Positions 25,181-33,936 of a stretch of 64,000 nt of DNA are shown here, in pieces. The translations under genes and the position numbers were made by a program. The stretch is from assembly GCA_019636625.1 (NCBI GenBank), contig JAHBXE010000001.1, positions 186,001 through 250,000 on the forward strand. Direction: 5' to 3'. Source of the stretch: Phycisphaeraceae bacterium. GTDB taxonomy: Bacteria; Planctomycetota; Phycisphaerae; Phycisphaerales; UBA1924. Positions within the stretch are counted from its first letter, which is position 1; the number at the start of each line of letters is the position of its first letter. The notes beneath the pieces are model-generated. The model was not told where the DNA came from. It did not search any database and saw only the letters and a list, made by a program, of their open reading frames with translations.

Positions 25181-26257
25181 ATGCCAGCGACCATGAAGGC
25201 GTTTGTCATGCACGGTATCGGTGAGGTCGGGATCATCGAGAAGCCGATCCCGAGGGCGGGCCCGAATGATGCCATCATCCGCACGACCGCAGCGCTGATC
25301 TGCACGTCGGACACGCACACGGTGGCGGGGGCGATCGGGCCGCGCAAGGACCTGACGCTGGGGCATGAGGCGGTGGGAGTGATCCACGAGCTCGGGGAGG
25401 CCGTGGCGGCGACGGGGATGTTCAGGATCGGGCAACGCGTGGCGGTGAACGCGATCACGCCGTGCTACGCGTGCGACAACTGTCAGCGCGGGTATCCATC
25501 GCAGTGCGGCGGGATGCTGGGCGGATGGAAGTTCGCCAACGTCAAGGACGGCAGCATGGCGGAGTACTTCCACGTGAACAACGCCGTGGCGAACCTAGCG
25601 CCGATTCCGGACGGGCTTACGGACGAGCAGGCGGCGTACTGCTGCGACATGCTCTCGACGGGGTTCATTGCGGCGGAGTTCGGGAACATCCCGATTGGCG
25701 GGAGCGTCGCGGTGTTTGGGGAAGGCCCCATTGGCATGATGGCGACGGCGGGGGCGCGGCTGTTGGGAGCCGGATTGGTCATCGGTGTTGAGTCCAAGCC
25801 GGATCGGGCGGCGCTGGCGAGGAAGTTCGGCGCCGACCTGGTGGTTGACTACACGAAGGAAGACCCGGTCGAAGCCATACGCAAGGCGACGGGCGGGAAG
25901 GGTGTCGATACGGCCATCGAGGCGCTGGGATCTCCGAAGACGTTCGCGGCGTGTGTCAGCGCGACGCGGCCGGGGGGTACAATCTCCAATGTCGGGTACC
26001 ACGGCGATGGGGACACGGTGCCGATCCCGCGGATGGACTGGGGCGTGGGCATGAGCGACAAGACGATCAGGACGGCGTTGTGCCCCGGTGGCTCGGAGCG
26101 AATGGGACGCCTGATGGGGCTGATTGCCGCCAAGCGCGTCGATCCTCTCCCCATGACGACGCATCGCTTTCCGTTCGCGGACATCAAGCGGGCGTTTACG
26201 ATGATGCAGACGAAGGAAGACGGCATGATCAAGCCGCTCATCTCGTTCCCGAAGTAG
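25181..26257 (+). CDS. Zinc-dependent secondary alcohol dehydrogenase (isopropanol-dehydrogenase-like)
   Basis: A protein of 358 residues. The ATG at 25181 has a near-perfect Shine-Dalgarno (AAGGAGGTGG). It is a medium-chain dehydrogenase: catalytic zinc ligands C41 (ICTSDTH) and H62/E63 (GHEAVG), structural zinc cysteines C95, C98, C101 and C109 in the classic Cx2Cx2Cx7C spacing, and cofactor loop VFGEGPIGMMATAGARLLG. The motifs GGMLGGWKFANVKDG, PRMDWGVGM and TALCPGGSERMGRL match the bacterial NADP-dependent secondary alcohol dehydrogenase branch, whose thermophilic members lack the structural zinc lobe, so the four Cys here are a difference. It is a stand-alone gene. Confidence 0.88.
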   Translation: MPATMKAFVMHGIGEVGIIEKPIPRAGPNDAIIRTTAALICTSDTHTVAGAIGPRKDLTLGHEAVGVIHELGEAVAATGMFRIGQRVAVNAITPCYACDNCQRGYPSQCGGMLGGWKFANVKDGSMAEYFHVNNAVANLAPIPDGLTDEQAAYCCDMLSTGFIAAEFGNIPIGGSVAVFGEGPIGMMATAGARLLGAGLVIGVESKPDRAALARKFGADLVVDYTKEDPVEAIRKATGGKGVDTAIEALGSPKTFAACVSATRPGGTISNVGYHGDGDTVPIPRMDWGVGMSDKTIRTALCPGGSERMGRLMGLIAAKRVDPLPMTTHRFPFADIKRAFTMMQTKEDGMIKPLISFPK

Positions 26258-26290
26258 TTTCGAGCGAGGCACATAATGTGGAGGTGAGTC

Positions 26291-26869
26291 ATGATCCGAG
26301 TTGTCATGTCACTCTGTGTGTGTGTGCTGGCCGGCTGCGGGTCTCCATTCATCCACTCGCCGGTCACCGGGTCCCCGATCCAGGACCCTGAGCTGGCGGG
26401 CGAGTGGACTGCCAGCGAGCCATTGGAAGTGCGGGCCACCATCACGCCAGCGGGCCCGAGTGAGCCTTACTCGCTCACACTCGTCGTCCATGACAAAGGC
26501 GAGTTCAAGACGGCCCTCACGCTTGAGCTCTCGCTGACCAGAATGGACGGAGAGACCTTCGCCGATCTCTTCCTGTCTCGCACCGAGCGTGACAAGCTTG
26601 TCAACTCCCACGGCTTCCTCGTCATTCCCGTGCACCAGGTCCTCAAGATGTCCCGAGAGGGCGACACCCTGATTGTGCGGCAGTTCCAGGGGGACTTCCT
26701 TCGAGGGCAAGCGGGCGGCGGTGCCCGACACGATCGAGTTGCGGTCGGAGGGGGCGAAGTCACGCTTATCACAGCGCCCCCGGAGGACCTCCGAGACCTG
26801 CTGTCGCGAAACGCGAAGAACTCCGCAGCGTTCGGAGACCCCATCGTGTTCCGGCGCGTCTCCCCATAA
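26291..26869 (+). CDS. Hypothetical lipoprotein
   Basis: A protein of 192 residues with a clear lipoprotein signal (MIRVVMSLCVCVLAGCGS; lipid Cys at about residue 16) and GAGGTGAG upstream. The mature region contains LAGEWTASEPLEVRATIT, PYSLTLVVHDKGEFKTALTL and LVIPVHQVLKMSREGD, a beta-rich pattern like small secreted proteins that report a cell-envelope value. No domain is recognised. It converges with the membrane protein at 26874 with only 4 bp between stops. Confidence 0.7.
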   Translation: MIRVVMSLCVCVLAGCGSPFIHSPVTGSPIQDPELAGEWTASEPLEVRATITPAGPSEPYSLTLVVHDKGEFKTALTLELSLTRMDGETFADLFLSRTERDKLVNSHGFLVIPVHQVLKMSREGDTLIVRQFQGDFLRGQAGGGARHDRVAVGGGEVTLITAPPEDLRDLLSRNAKNSAAFGDPIVFRRVSP

Positions 26870-26873
26870 TCCA

Positions 26874-27308
26874 TCAGGAAGCGTCGCCCGGCGAGTCCGT
26901 GTCGTCGCCGGGCCGCGCCATATCCTGCGCGAGAATGACCCGTCCGCCCACGCGGACCCAACCTTGGTCGTGTCCCGTGTCGGCCAGCCACTCCCACAAG
27001 TCACTGTCCGAAATCAGTTGGATGCGACTTCCATCGCTCGGCGCCGACAGCCGCTCCATAATCCCTTCATCGGTTGCCACAAACATGGCCATCAACGCCG
27101 GAGCCGCTTCGAACGGGCGGGGCGATGGCGCCCGAGACGCCGGGCGTTGAGAGAGCAGAACGGCCGCGCTCGCAAGGGCGAAAAGAACCGCCGCCGATCC
27201 GATGCGAACTCCTATCTTCACTGCCCGCCGACGTCCCATCACGCCCTGCAACTCACGGAGGATCCCCGCTCGCCGCGCTTCGCCTGCTGGTGATAGCGTG
27301 TCAGTCAT
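26874..27308 (-). CDS. Single-pass membrane protein, candidate anti-sigma factor
   Basis: A protein of 144 residues with an ATG at 27308 lying within the end of the ECF sigma gene (8 bp overlap). A short cytoplasmic N-terminus (AGEARRAGILRELQGVMGRRR), one membrane helix (about residues 32-52) and an extracytoplasmic domain (PALMAMFVATDEGIMERLS, IQLISDSDLWEWLADTG) follow. No zinc-anti-sigma HxxxCxxC motif is present. The role as anti-sigma partner is inferred from overlap and topology only. Confidence 0.6.
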   Translation of the reverse strand: MTDTLSPAGEARRAGILRELQGVMGRRRAVKIGVRIGSAAVLFALASAAVLLSQRPASRAPSPRPFEAAPALMAMFVATDEGIMERLSAPSDGSRIQLISDSDLWEWLADTGHDQGWVRVGGRVILAQDMARPGDDTDSPGDAS

Positions 27309-27861
27309 GGCCGTCCTCCCTCGCCCATCGCCGAAGCCGTGCGAGCGTCCGACGGATTCGCCCTTGCGCTGCATGGCCCGAAAGCCCCGTTGCCGCGCCA
27401 ACGGATTCCAGAGACTGATCTCCGCCCAGCCTCAGCGCCACCAGCGTGCTCTCCCCCGCCGGAAGCTCCGCCATTCGCGCCAGCACCCACTCGATCCGAT
27501 CGTCCACATCCGCCGCGACCTGCTCCGAATGCCCGCCCCTCTTCGCTTCTCGACGAATCCGCCTGGATTCTCTCCGCAGCAGATCGATTGCCGCCGAGTG
27601 CACCGCGCGATCCATCCACGCGCCAAGCTCGGCCGCCCCTTGCAACTCCTTCATCGATCGGATGACCCGCAGCATCGTTTCCTGCACCACATCCAGGCAG
27701 AACGACTCGTCGCGGCCCGTAAGCCGTCTCGCCGCGGCGTATGTCCGCTCGAACCACCTCTCGTAGAACATTCCGAGCGCTTGGCGGTCCCCCCGAGCGA
27801 TCGCCCGCGTGGTTGCACGAATCCACGCCGCATCGTCCGGGTCTGCGTGCCGTTGGGCCAA
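27301..27861 (-). CDS. ECF-type RNA polymerase sigma factor
   Basis: A protein of 186 residues. The start is TTG at 27861 with GGGAG upstream; an in-frame TAA ten codons earlier excludes a longer protein. Region 2 is visible as LGMFYERWFERTYAAARRLTG and DVVQETMLRVIRSM. Region 4 is LPAGESTLVALRLGGDQSLESVGAATGLS followed by the helix AAQGRIRRTLARLRRW. Between them lies an Arg-rich linker. It would direct transcription in response to an envelope signal. The upstream neighbour (28938-27892) ends 30 bp before it. Confidence 0.88.
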   Translation of the reverse strand: MAQRHADPDDAAWIRATTRAIARGDRQALGMFYERWFERTYAAARRLTGRDESFCLDVVQETMLRVIRSMKELQGAAELGAWMDRAVHSAAIDLLRRESRRIRREAKRGGHSEQVAADVDDRIEWVLARMAELPAGESTLVALRLGGDQSLESVGAATGLSGHAAQGRIRRTLARLRRWAREDGHD

Positions 27862-27891
27862 GTCCAGACTCCCGTGTGCCCGACATGATTA

Positions 27892-28938
27892 TCACCTGTC
27901 CGGCGGGCGTGCGGTGGACTTGTTCGGCGTTGTCGTCGACGGCGTCGATGGGGCCGCCGCTGCCGACGGGGCCGGTTCTGTCGTGCTTCCACCTTCCTCG
28001 TCGGAGCTGACCAGTGGCCCGATCTTCGCCCGCTCCAGCGCCAGCCGGGCCCGCTCCAGATTTGTTCGAGCGCGGCTTACCTGGACTTCCATCGCTCGCA
28101 CGTCATGCGAAGAGCCGGACCCCTTCTCAACAAGTAACCTCATCTGTTCAAGTGCGTCGTTCGCGGCTTGCAGTTCCACTTCGCGAAGTTCTATCTCGAT
28201 CCTCGCTTCCTTGATGGCAATCTCTCGCAGCGCCGACTCGCGTTCGCGACGCTGCTGGGCCTGTGACCTCGCCCTGGCATCATCCATCATGCGGATCACA
28301 ATGGATCCGACGAGCCGCACATCCGCGCTGCTTCCCCGCACAAACAGCAGCCCTGAATCCGGGTGGAACTTCAAGTCCGGCGCCTGCTCCGCTCCCTCGT
28401 TCAGCAGCTTCAGCCCCGTCTCGATCGCCGTCAGCACCACCTTCGGGTCGACACCGTCGGTCTTGCCGTCCGGCTTGATGATCCGCATCAAGGAGTACGA
28501 CTCCACCACCACATCCTGCCCGCGATTCCCCAGTGGAAGGAAGTCCACCGAGTACGCCTCTGGCTCAGGCGTCGCGAGCCCGGCCGTCCTGACGGCCGTT
28601 GCCGGGTAGGGAGAAATCGGATCAATTCGCCATTGACCGGCCCCCGATGCCGCCGCGGCATGGATCGCGTACACCGCCACGCCGACCGTCACCCGATTCA
28701 GCGACACCGTCCCAAGCTGCTGCTTCGCCGCCCGTTCGGACACGACGATATTGACGGCCCTCCCGGTCTTGCGCAGCGCATCCACGTAGTTCGCGACAGT
28801 CCCCCCGGCGAAATCGATCGAGACAAACGGGTCGGACGCCGTCGTAGCACCACCGTTCTGGGCCAGCGCGGGCGGAGTCAGCATGGGTGCCCCGGAAAGA
28901 AGGGTGGCGACGGCAAGAATCGTGGCGGTTCGCTTCAT
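27892..28938 (-). CDS. Secreted protein with STN/secretin-N-like domain and coiled coil
   Basis: A protein of 348 residues. The ATG at 28938 is chosen for AAGGAGAG upstream and the signal peptide that follows (MKRTATILAVATLL, cleavage near ALAQN). A short domain with VSIDFAGGTVANYVDALRKTG, VNIVVSERAA and LNRVTVGVAVYAIHA resembles the STN/secretin short domain that occurs in secretins and TonB-linked sensors. A long charged helix (about 220-320; RRERESALREIAIKEARIE) is probably coiled coil, and the end is Ser/Thr/Pro-rich. There is no secretin pore domain. Its position next to a sigma factor suggests a sensing role. Confidence 0.55.
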   Translation of the reverse strand: MKRTATILAVATLLSGAPMLTPPALAQNGGATTASDPFVSIDFAGGTVANYVDALRKTGRAVNIVVSERAAKQQLGTVSLNRVTVGVAVYAIHAAAASGAGQWRIDPISPYPATAVRTAGLATPEPEAYSVDFLPLGNRGQDVVVESYSLMRIIKPDGKTDGVDPKVVLTAIETGLKLLNEGAEQAPDLKFHPDSGLLFVRGSSADVRLVGSIVIRMMDDARARSQAQQRRERESALREIAIKEARIEIELREVELQAANDALEQMRLLVEKGSGSSHDVRAMEVQVSRARTNLERARLALERAKIGPLVSSDEEGGSTTEPAPSAAAAPSTPSTTTPNKSTARPPDR

Positions 28939-29050
28939 GGAAACTCTCCTTGAGTTCCCATTCAAACGCCGCCGAGGCGGACTTTCGGCGCTATGAATGA
29001 AAAGAATCGCCTCCCGCCCTACGCTTGTCCCCTGCCATCGGAGCCCGAAC

Positions 29051-30170
29051 GTGCATTACGACGCCCATCAGCCCGTGATCGACGACCTTGAGGCGCGGAT
29101 CTTGACGATCCGTGATTCGCTTTAACTACGACGCCAAGGTCGAACGCCTCAAGGAACTCGAAGTCCGCATGGGCGAAGGGGACTTCTGGAACAACCAGGA
29201 TGCGGCCAGAAAGGTCGTCGCGGAGCTCAAGAGCCTCAAAGCGCAGGTGGAGCCGCTTCGAGAGGTGATTGCTCGCTTCGAGGATGCACGGCTCGGCTAC
29301 CAGATGTCCAAGGAGGCGGGCGACAAGGATCTGCTCAAGGAAGCCGACGAGCAGCTTTTCCAGCTCCAGCCCAAGATGGAGAAGGTCGAGCTTCAGTCTC
29401 TTCTGTCCGGCAAGCATGACCACCGAAACTGCTTCCTCACGATCTCGGCAGGGGTGGGGGGGACGGAGGCCAACGACTGGGCGGAAATGCTCTTCCGCAT
29501 GTACATCTTCTATTGCGAGAAGATGGGCTGGAGCATCGAGGAGGTCGACAAGGGCTTCGGCGCTGAAGTCGGCATCGACTCGGTCACCATCCACGTCAAG
29601 GGCCCATACGCCTTTGGATACCTCAGTTGCGAGCGGGGCACCCACCGCCTGGCCCGGGTCAGCCCCTTCAACGCGCAGGGCAAGCGGCAGACCAGCTTCG
29701 CGACGGTTGAAGTTGTACCCGAGATCGAAGAGGTCGAACTCAAGATTCCGGAGAAGGACCTGGACATCGTCGTTTTCGCTCGGTCCAGCGGCCCCGGCGG
29801 GCAGAACGTCAACAAGGTGGCTACGGCCGTCCGAATCACCCACCTGCCCACCGGCATTCAGGTGACGACGAACACCTACAAGGAAATGATGCAGAACCGG
29901 ACGGCGGCGCTCAACCTGCTCATGGCCAAGCTGCAGCAGATCGAAGACGAGAAGCGCGAACGGGAAATCCTGGCGGCCAAGGGCGGCGCGATGGAAATGG
30001 GCTGGGGGACCCAGATCCGCTCATACGTGTTCTACGACAACCGCGTCAAGGACCACCGCACAGGGCACGAGCGCACGGACTACGAAGCCGTGCTCCGCGG
30101 CGATATCCAGGACTTTGTCGATGCGGAGTTGAAACGCCGTCGTGCAGAGAAGGAAAAGGCCCGGACGTAA
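29051..30170 (+). CDS. prfB: Peptide chain release factor 2, +1 programmed frameshift
   Basis: RF2 ends translation at UGA and UAA. The first 24 codons start at GTG 29051 (GGAG 7 bp upstream) and end with ...TIRDSL at CTT, then TAA at 29123-29125. Skipping one base (29123) continues as NYDAKVERLKELE without interruption to 30170, giving about 372 residues, close to the usual RF2 length. This is the location of the autoregulatory shift in other prfB genes (where the protein continues DYDAK). RF2 signatures are the SPF anticodon-mimic in ARVSPFNAQGK and the GGQ in SSGPGGQNVNKVAT. A GTG at 29112 in the second frame would give a protein lacking the N-terminus and is less likely. Confidence 0.93.
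29120..29126 (+). promoter_or_regulatory. prfB +1 frameshift site CTT-TAA-C
   Basis: The zero-frame stop is TAA (29123-29125), preceded by CTT, the usual slippery codon. Most described sites are CTT-TGA-C with a purine-rich Shine-Dalgarno-like run 3 bp before CTT; here the preceding bases are CGTGATTCG and no such run exists. Because RF1 also reads UAA, competition between termination and shift would respond to both release factors. Confidence 0.8.
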
Positions 30171-30189
30171 CACGCCACATCGCGACGGG

Positions 30190-30220
30190 CCCGGAGCACT
30201 GGCGATGCGGAGGCTCCGGG
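30190..30220 (+). terminator. Candidate weak terminator hairpin after prfB
   Basis: CCCGGAGC (30190-30197) pairs perfectly with GCTCCGGG (30213-30220) around a 15-base loop, and TTCTCTC follows. The T-run is poor, so termination would be partial at best. Confidence 0.4.
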
Positions 30221-30292
30221 TTCTCTCCGGCGTTCCACCCGTCGCTTACGCTCCGGGCTCTTCACACCTCGCATCTGATCGTGAGATCCGCC

Positions 30293-31468
30293 ATGTCCAT
30301 TCGCTCCCGCCGTCTCCAGGCTCTTCCCCCGTTCCTCTTCGATGAGATCGACCGCAGGAAGCGCGAGCGCATCGCCGCGGGCGCAGATGTGATCAACCTG
30401 GGTGTCGGCGATCCCGACAAGCAAACCCCCGAGTTCATCGTTGAAGAGATGAACCGCGCCATGCGCACCCTCGTCAACCAGCAATACCCCGCGGTCGGTG
30501 GCGGTCTGAAAGCCTTCCGAGAAGCCGCGGCGGAGTTCATGCTGTCCCGATTCGGCGTCAAGGTTGATCCCGTCCGACACATCGTCGCCCTGCTGGGCAG
30601 CAAGGACGGCATTTCCCATCTCCCGTGGGCGGTGACAAATCCCGGCGATCTCGTGCTGGTTCCGGACCCCGCGTATCCCGTGTACAACATCGGCGCGATT
30701 CTCGCGGAGTGCCGCGTGCACAAACTTCCCGTTTCGCGCGACACCGGCTGGAAGCCCAGCGCGGAGGCCATGGCCGACAAAGCGGCGCAGAACGCCCGGC
30801 TGCTCTGGCTCAACTACCCGAGCAATCCCACCGCCGCATCCGCGGACGTCGGCTTCTACGAGAACATGCTGGAGTGGGCCGTGCCGCGGGGCACGATCGT
30901 CGCCTCCGACCTTGCGTATTCGGAGCTGTACTTCGAGAACAAGCCCCCCAGCCTCTGGCAAGCCCGCAACGCCGACATCAACTCCACCAAGGCCATCGAG
31001 TTCCACTCGCTGTCGAAGACGTTCAACATGACCGGCTGGCGCATCGGCTTTGCCGTCGGTCACCCCGAGGTCGCCGGCGCCCTCCAGGACATCAAGTCCA
31101 ACGTCGACTCTGGCACATTCAACGCGATCCAGGAGGCCGGCGCCCTCGCCCTTCGCCGTTACAACGACCCAAGCGTTGAAGCCATGCGGAAGCTCTATCG
31201 AGAACGCCGCGACGCTGCCGTGCAGGGCTTCCGCGAGGCCGGGTGCGAAATCGAATCGCCGGGCGCGGGCTTCTTTGTCTGGGCCCGCACGCCGGGGGGA
31301 ATGGACTCCATGAAGTTCGGCGCCCGTCTTCTCGAAGAGGCCGATGTTGTTGTCGTCCCCGGTGCCGGCTTCAGCGACCGCGGCCGCGAGTACTTTCGAA
31401 TCGCTCTCACCGTCGAAGCCCCTCGCCTGCGGGAAGCCGCCGCCCGGATGAAGCGCCTCCGCTGGTGA
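30293..31468 (+). CDS. dapL: LL-diaminopimelate aminotransferase-like class I/II aminotransferase
   Basis: A protein of 391 residues. I take the ATG at 30293; a GTG at 30281 in frame would add four residues. This is a fold-type I PLP aminotransferase: INLGVGDPDKQTPEFIV, VLVPDPAYPVYNIGA, LNYPSNPTAA, SDLAYSELYF and the PLP lysine in EFHSLSKTFNMTGWRIGF. These fit the DapL branch, which converts tetrahydrodipicolinate directly to LL-diaminopimelate for lysine and peptidoglycan synthesis. Distinguishing it from other class I/II aminotransferases needs a tree. It is monocistronic or weakly linked to the small membrane gene downstream. Confidence 0.82.
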   Translation: MSIRSRRLQALPPFLFDEIDRRKRERIAAGADVINLGVGDPDKQTPEFIVEEMNRAMRTLVNQQYPAVGGGLKAFREAAAEFMLSRFGVKVDPVRHIVALLGSKDGISHLPWAVTNPGDLVLVPDPAYPVYNIGAILAECRVHKLPVSRDTGWKPSAEAMADKAAQNARLLWLNYPSNPTAASADVGFYENMLEWAVPRGTIVASDLAYSELYFENKPPSLWQARNADINSTKAIEFHSLSKTFNMTGWRIGFAVGHPEVAGALQDIKSNVDSGTFNAIQEAGALALRRYNDPSVEAMRKLYRERRDAAVQGFREAGCEIESPGAGFFVWARTPGGMDSMKFGARLLEEADVVVVPGAGFSDRGREYFRIALTVEAPRLREAAARMKRLRW

Positions 31469-31532
31469 TCTCCATATACGCCACCGATGTCCCATTCACC
31501 GGTATGCTGCTCCAAAGCTCCGGAGCTGTCTC

Positions 31533-31841
31533 ATGCCCCCAGCCACGACCCGAGGCCTAGGAACCCGCCTCCCCCTCGCTTTGATCGAAGCCGCGGCTGT
31601 CGTCGCCATCCTTTACTTCCTCGGCCACCGGGACTGGCTCTTCATGGGTTCCATCGCGGCCGCCATTGGCGTCTCCGCCCTCGCCCCACCCCGCCTCAGC
31701 CTCCTCGTCTCCGGCGTCAGTCTTCTTGCTCTCGCCACTCTCTTCTACTTTCATTTCAAGTTCCAGAGAGTTCCGATTGTCCTCGGCGTCCTAGGCCTCA
31801 TCGCTGTCATCTGGGGCGCCCGCCACGTGAAACGACCCTGA
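31533..31841 (+). CDS. Small membrane protein
   Basis: A protein of 102 residues with about three to four hydrophobic helices (LPLALIEAAAVVAILYFL, WLFMGSIAAAIGVSALA, LSLLVSGVSLLALATLFYF, VPIVLGVLGLIAVIWGA). No family is recognised. It starts at an ATG 64 bp after the aminotransferase and ends 17 bp before the epimerase gene, so it may belong to that operon. Confidence 0.65.
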   Translation: MPPATTRGLGTRLPLALIEAAAVVAILYFLGHRDWLFMGSIAAAIGVSALAPPRLSLLVSGVSLLALATLFYFHFKFQRVPIVLGVLGLIAVIWGARHVKRP

Positions 31842-31858
31842 ACTTAACCTCCGACTCC

Positions 31859-32821
31859 ATGCTCCGCATACCCATCATCGACTCTCACACCGAAGGCGAG
31901 CCCACCCGAGTCGTTCTTGCCTCACGCGGGGGCTTCCCCGATCTCGGCGCCGGAACCGTCGCGGAGCGTGCCCGCGTCTTTCGGGAACGCTTCGACCACC
32001 TCCGCTCTGCCATCGTCAACGAGCCTCGCGGCCATGACGCGATTGTCGGCGCGCTGCTGCTCCCTCCCGCCAATCCTCGTGCTGTCGCCGCCGTCATCTT
32101 CTTCAACAACGTCGGACTTCTGAACGCGTGCGGGCACGGGACAATCGGACTGGCCGCGACGCTCGCCCATCTCAACCAGATCACGCCCGGTTCGCACCTC
32201 GTCGAGACACCCGTTGGGGAGGTCACCATCCAGCTTTCCCCCTCCGGGGACATCAGCATTGAGAACGTCCCCAGTTACCGCCACGCGCATGCGGTTCCGG
32301 TTGAGTTTGCATTCGAGGGTGCGAGGCACCGCGTCACCGGCGACATCGCGTGGGGCGGCAACTGGTTCTTCCTCGTCAACAATCACGGGCAGGAACTCGC
32401 GATTCCCAACATCGACCGCCTTACCGCGTACACATGGTCCATTCGTCGGGCACTCACACACGCGGGAATCACCGGCAAGGACAACGGCGAGATTGACCAC
32501 ATCGAACTCTTTGGTCCTCCGTCTCGTGCCGACTGTGACAGCAAGAACTTTGTTCTGTGCCCGGGAAAGGCGTACGACCGTTCCCCTTGCGGCACCGGAA
32601 CCAGCGCCAAGATGGCCTGCCTCCACGCGGACGGCAAGCTGGCACCCGGCCAGGAGTGGCGCCAGGAGAGCATCATCGGCAGTCGATTTACCGGCCGTTT
32701 ACGCCTCGACTCCATGCCCGGGCGCATCATTCCGACGATTTCGGGGCGGGCATTCATCACCGCCGAGTCCACGCTCGTCCTGGACGACAGCGACCCCTTC
32801 AAGCACGGCATCCGCCCATGA
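31859..32821 (+). CDS. 4-hydroxyproline 2-epimerase (proline racemase family)
   Basis: A protein of 320 residues starting at ATG 31859 (MLRIPIIDSHTEGEPTRVV, the typical family start). Both catalytic cysteines are present: C91 in NACGHGTIG and C244 in SPCGTGTSAKMACL. DNGEIDHIELFG precedes the second. The two-Cys architecture marks an active epimerase or racemase rather than the Ser/Thr-containing dehydratase subgroup. It would convert trans-4-hydroxy-L-proline to cis-4-hydroxy-D-proline. Its stop overlaps the next start (ATGA), and the two following genes supply the next two steps. Confidence 0.88.
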   Translation: MLRIPIIDSHTEGEPTRVVLASRGGFPDLGAGTVAERARVFRERFDHLRSAIVNEPRGHDAIVGALLLPPANPRAVAAVIFFNNVGLLNACGHGTIGLAATLAHLNQITPGSHLVETPVGEVTIQLSPSGDISIENVPSYRHAHAVPVEFAFEGARHRVTGDIAWGGNWFFLVNNHGQELAIPNIDRLTAYTWSIRRALTHAGITGKDNGEIDHIELFGPPSRADCDSKNFVLCPGKAYDRSPCGTGTSAKMACLHADGKLAPGQEWRQESIIGSRFTGRLRLDSMPGRIIPTISGRAFITAESTLVLDDSDPFKHGIRP

Positions 32822-33936
32822 CCGCGCGATCGGCCATCGTTGTCGGTGCGGGCATCGTTGGTTCCTGCTGTGCATCCACCCTTGCGCGACGCGGCATCGC
32901 GACCACGATCATCGACCCCCGAGGGGTCGGACAGGGAGCCACCAGTGCCGGCATGGGACACATCGTCGTGATGGACGATCCGGCCCCGGAGCTGGCCATC
33001 ACCAAGCGTTCACGAGATTTGTGGGATGAGATCCTCCCGCTGCTCCCCAAGGATGCGGGGTTCCGGCGCTGCGGCACGCTCTGGATCGCGACGGACGATG
33101 CCGAGTTCTCCGAGGCCCGTGCCAAGCATGCCCGCTTCAATGCCGCCGGGGTTGAATCTCACCTGCTCACCGGCGCGCAGGTTGCGGCGGAGGAACCTCA
33201 CCTGCGACCGGGACTGTTCGGCGGCCTGCTGGTCCCGGGAGACAGCATTGTGCTCCCTGCTGTCGCGGCACGGTGGCTCTTGCGAGAGGCGGGAGTGGTC
33301 AGTGACGGGCCTGCCTCGGTGCGAGCCGTCATGACGATTGGCGCCAACCAGGTCACGCTCGACGATGGCTCCCGTTTGTATGCTGACATCATCGTCAACG
33401 CCGCTGGCCTGTGGTCGCGAGAACTGACCCGAGGTCTGCCGCTTCGCGCCCGCAAGGGCCATCTCTGGATGACCGCCCGCGCTCCCGATCTGTGCCGGCA
33501 CCAGATCGTGGCGCTGGACTACATCAAGAAAGTCCATTCTACGGACGCCGTCACCACATCGTTCAACATCCAGCCCCGCGCCAGCGGCCACTTGGTGGTG
33601 GGGTCTTCACGTCAGTTCGACGTGGAAACGGAAGCGGTCGATGCGCCGATACTCGGCGCAATGACTGAGTTGGCCACAACGTTCTTGCCTTCGCTGGTCG
33701 CCATTCAGACTGAGCGCGTGTGGACTGGTCTTCGCGCGGCAACACCCGACGGCCTCCCCATCATCGGCCCCCATCCCTCGATCCCAAGCCTCTACCTCGC
33801 CGCTGGCCACGAAGGCCTCGGCCTCACCATGTCCATGGCGACCGCCGAGATCATCGCCGATTTCGCCACCGGCCGCGCTCCGCTGCTCGACCCATCCCCA
33901 TACGCTCCATCCCGCTTCAAGGAACTCCTCGCATGA
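32818..33936 (+). CDS. FAD-dependent D-amino-acid (cis-4-hydroxy-D-proline) dehydrogenase
   Basis: A protein of 372 residues; its ATG at 32818 overlaps the epimerase stop. The dinucleotide-binding motif SAIVVGAGIVGSCCASTLARRG is at the N-terminus, and a GMGHIVVMDDPAPE stretch follows. The DAO-like fold continues with YADIIVNAAGLWS, RARKGHLWMTAR and WTGLRAATPDGLPIIGPHPS, then the C-terminal AAGHEGLGLTMSMATAEIIAD. It would oxidise cis-4-hydroxy-D-proline to 1-pyrroline-4-hydroxy-2-carboxylate, passing electrons to the respiratory chain. Substrate is inferred from the operon. Confidence 0.85.
   Translation: MTARSAIVVGAGIVGSCCASTLARRGIATTIIDPRGVGQGATSAGMGHIVVMDDPAPELAITKRSRDLWDEILPLLPKDAGFRRCGTLWIATDDAEFSEARAKHARFNAAGVESHLLTGAQVAAEEPHLRPGLFGGLLVPGDSIVLPAVAARWLLREAGVVSDGPASVRAVMTIGANQVTLDDGSRLYADIIVNAAGLWSRELTRGLPLRARKGHLWMTARAPDLCRHQIVALDYIKKVHSTDAVTTSFNIQPRASGHLVVGSSRQFDVETEAVDAPILGAMTELATTFLPSLVAIQTERVWTGLRAATPDGLPIIGPHPSIPSLYLAAGHEGLGLTMSMATAEIIADFATGRAPLLDPSPYAPSRFKELLA

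Noticed and set aside
29112..30170. prfB read as a pseudogene, or as a gene starting at GTG 29112
   Set aside because: The upstream 24 codons and the join at CTT-TAA match the known RF2 recoding layout, and the remaining frame is intact with SPF and GGQ motifs.
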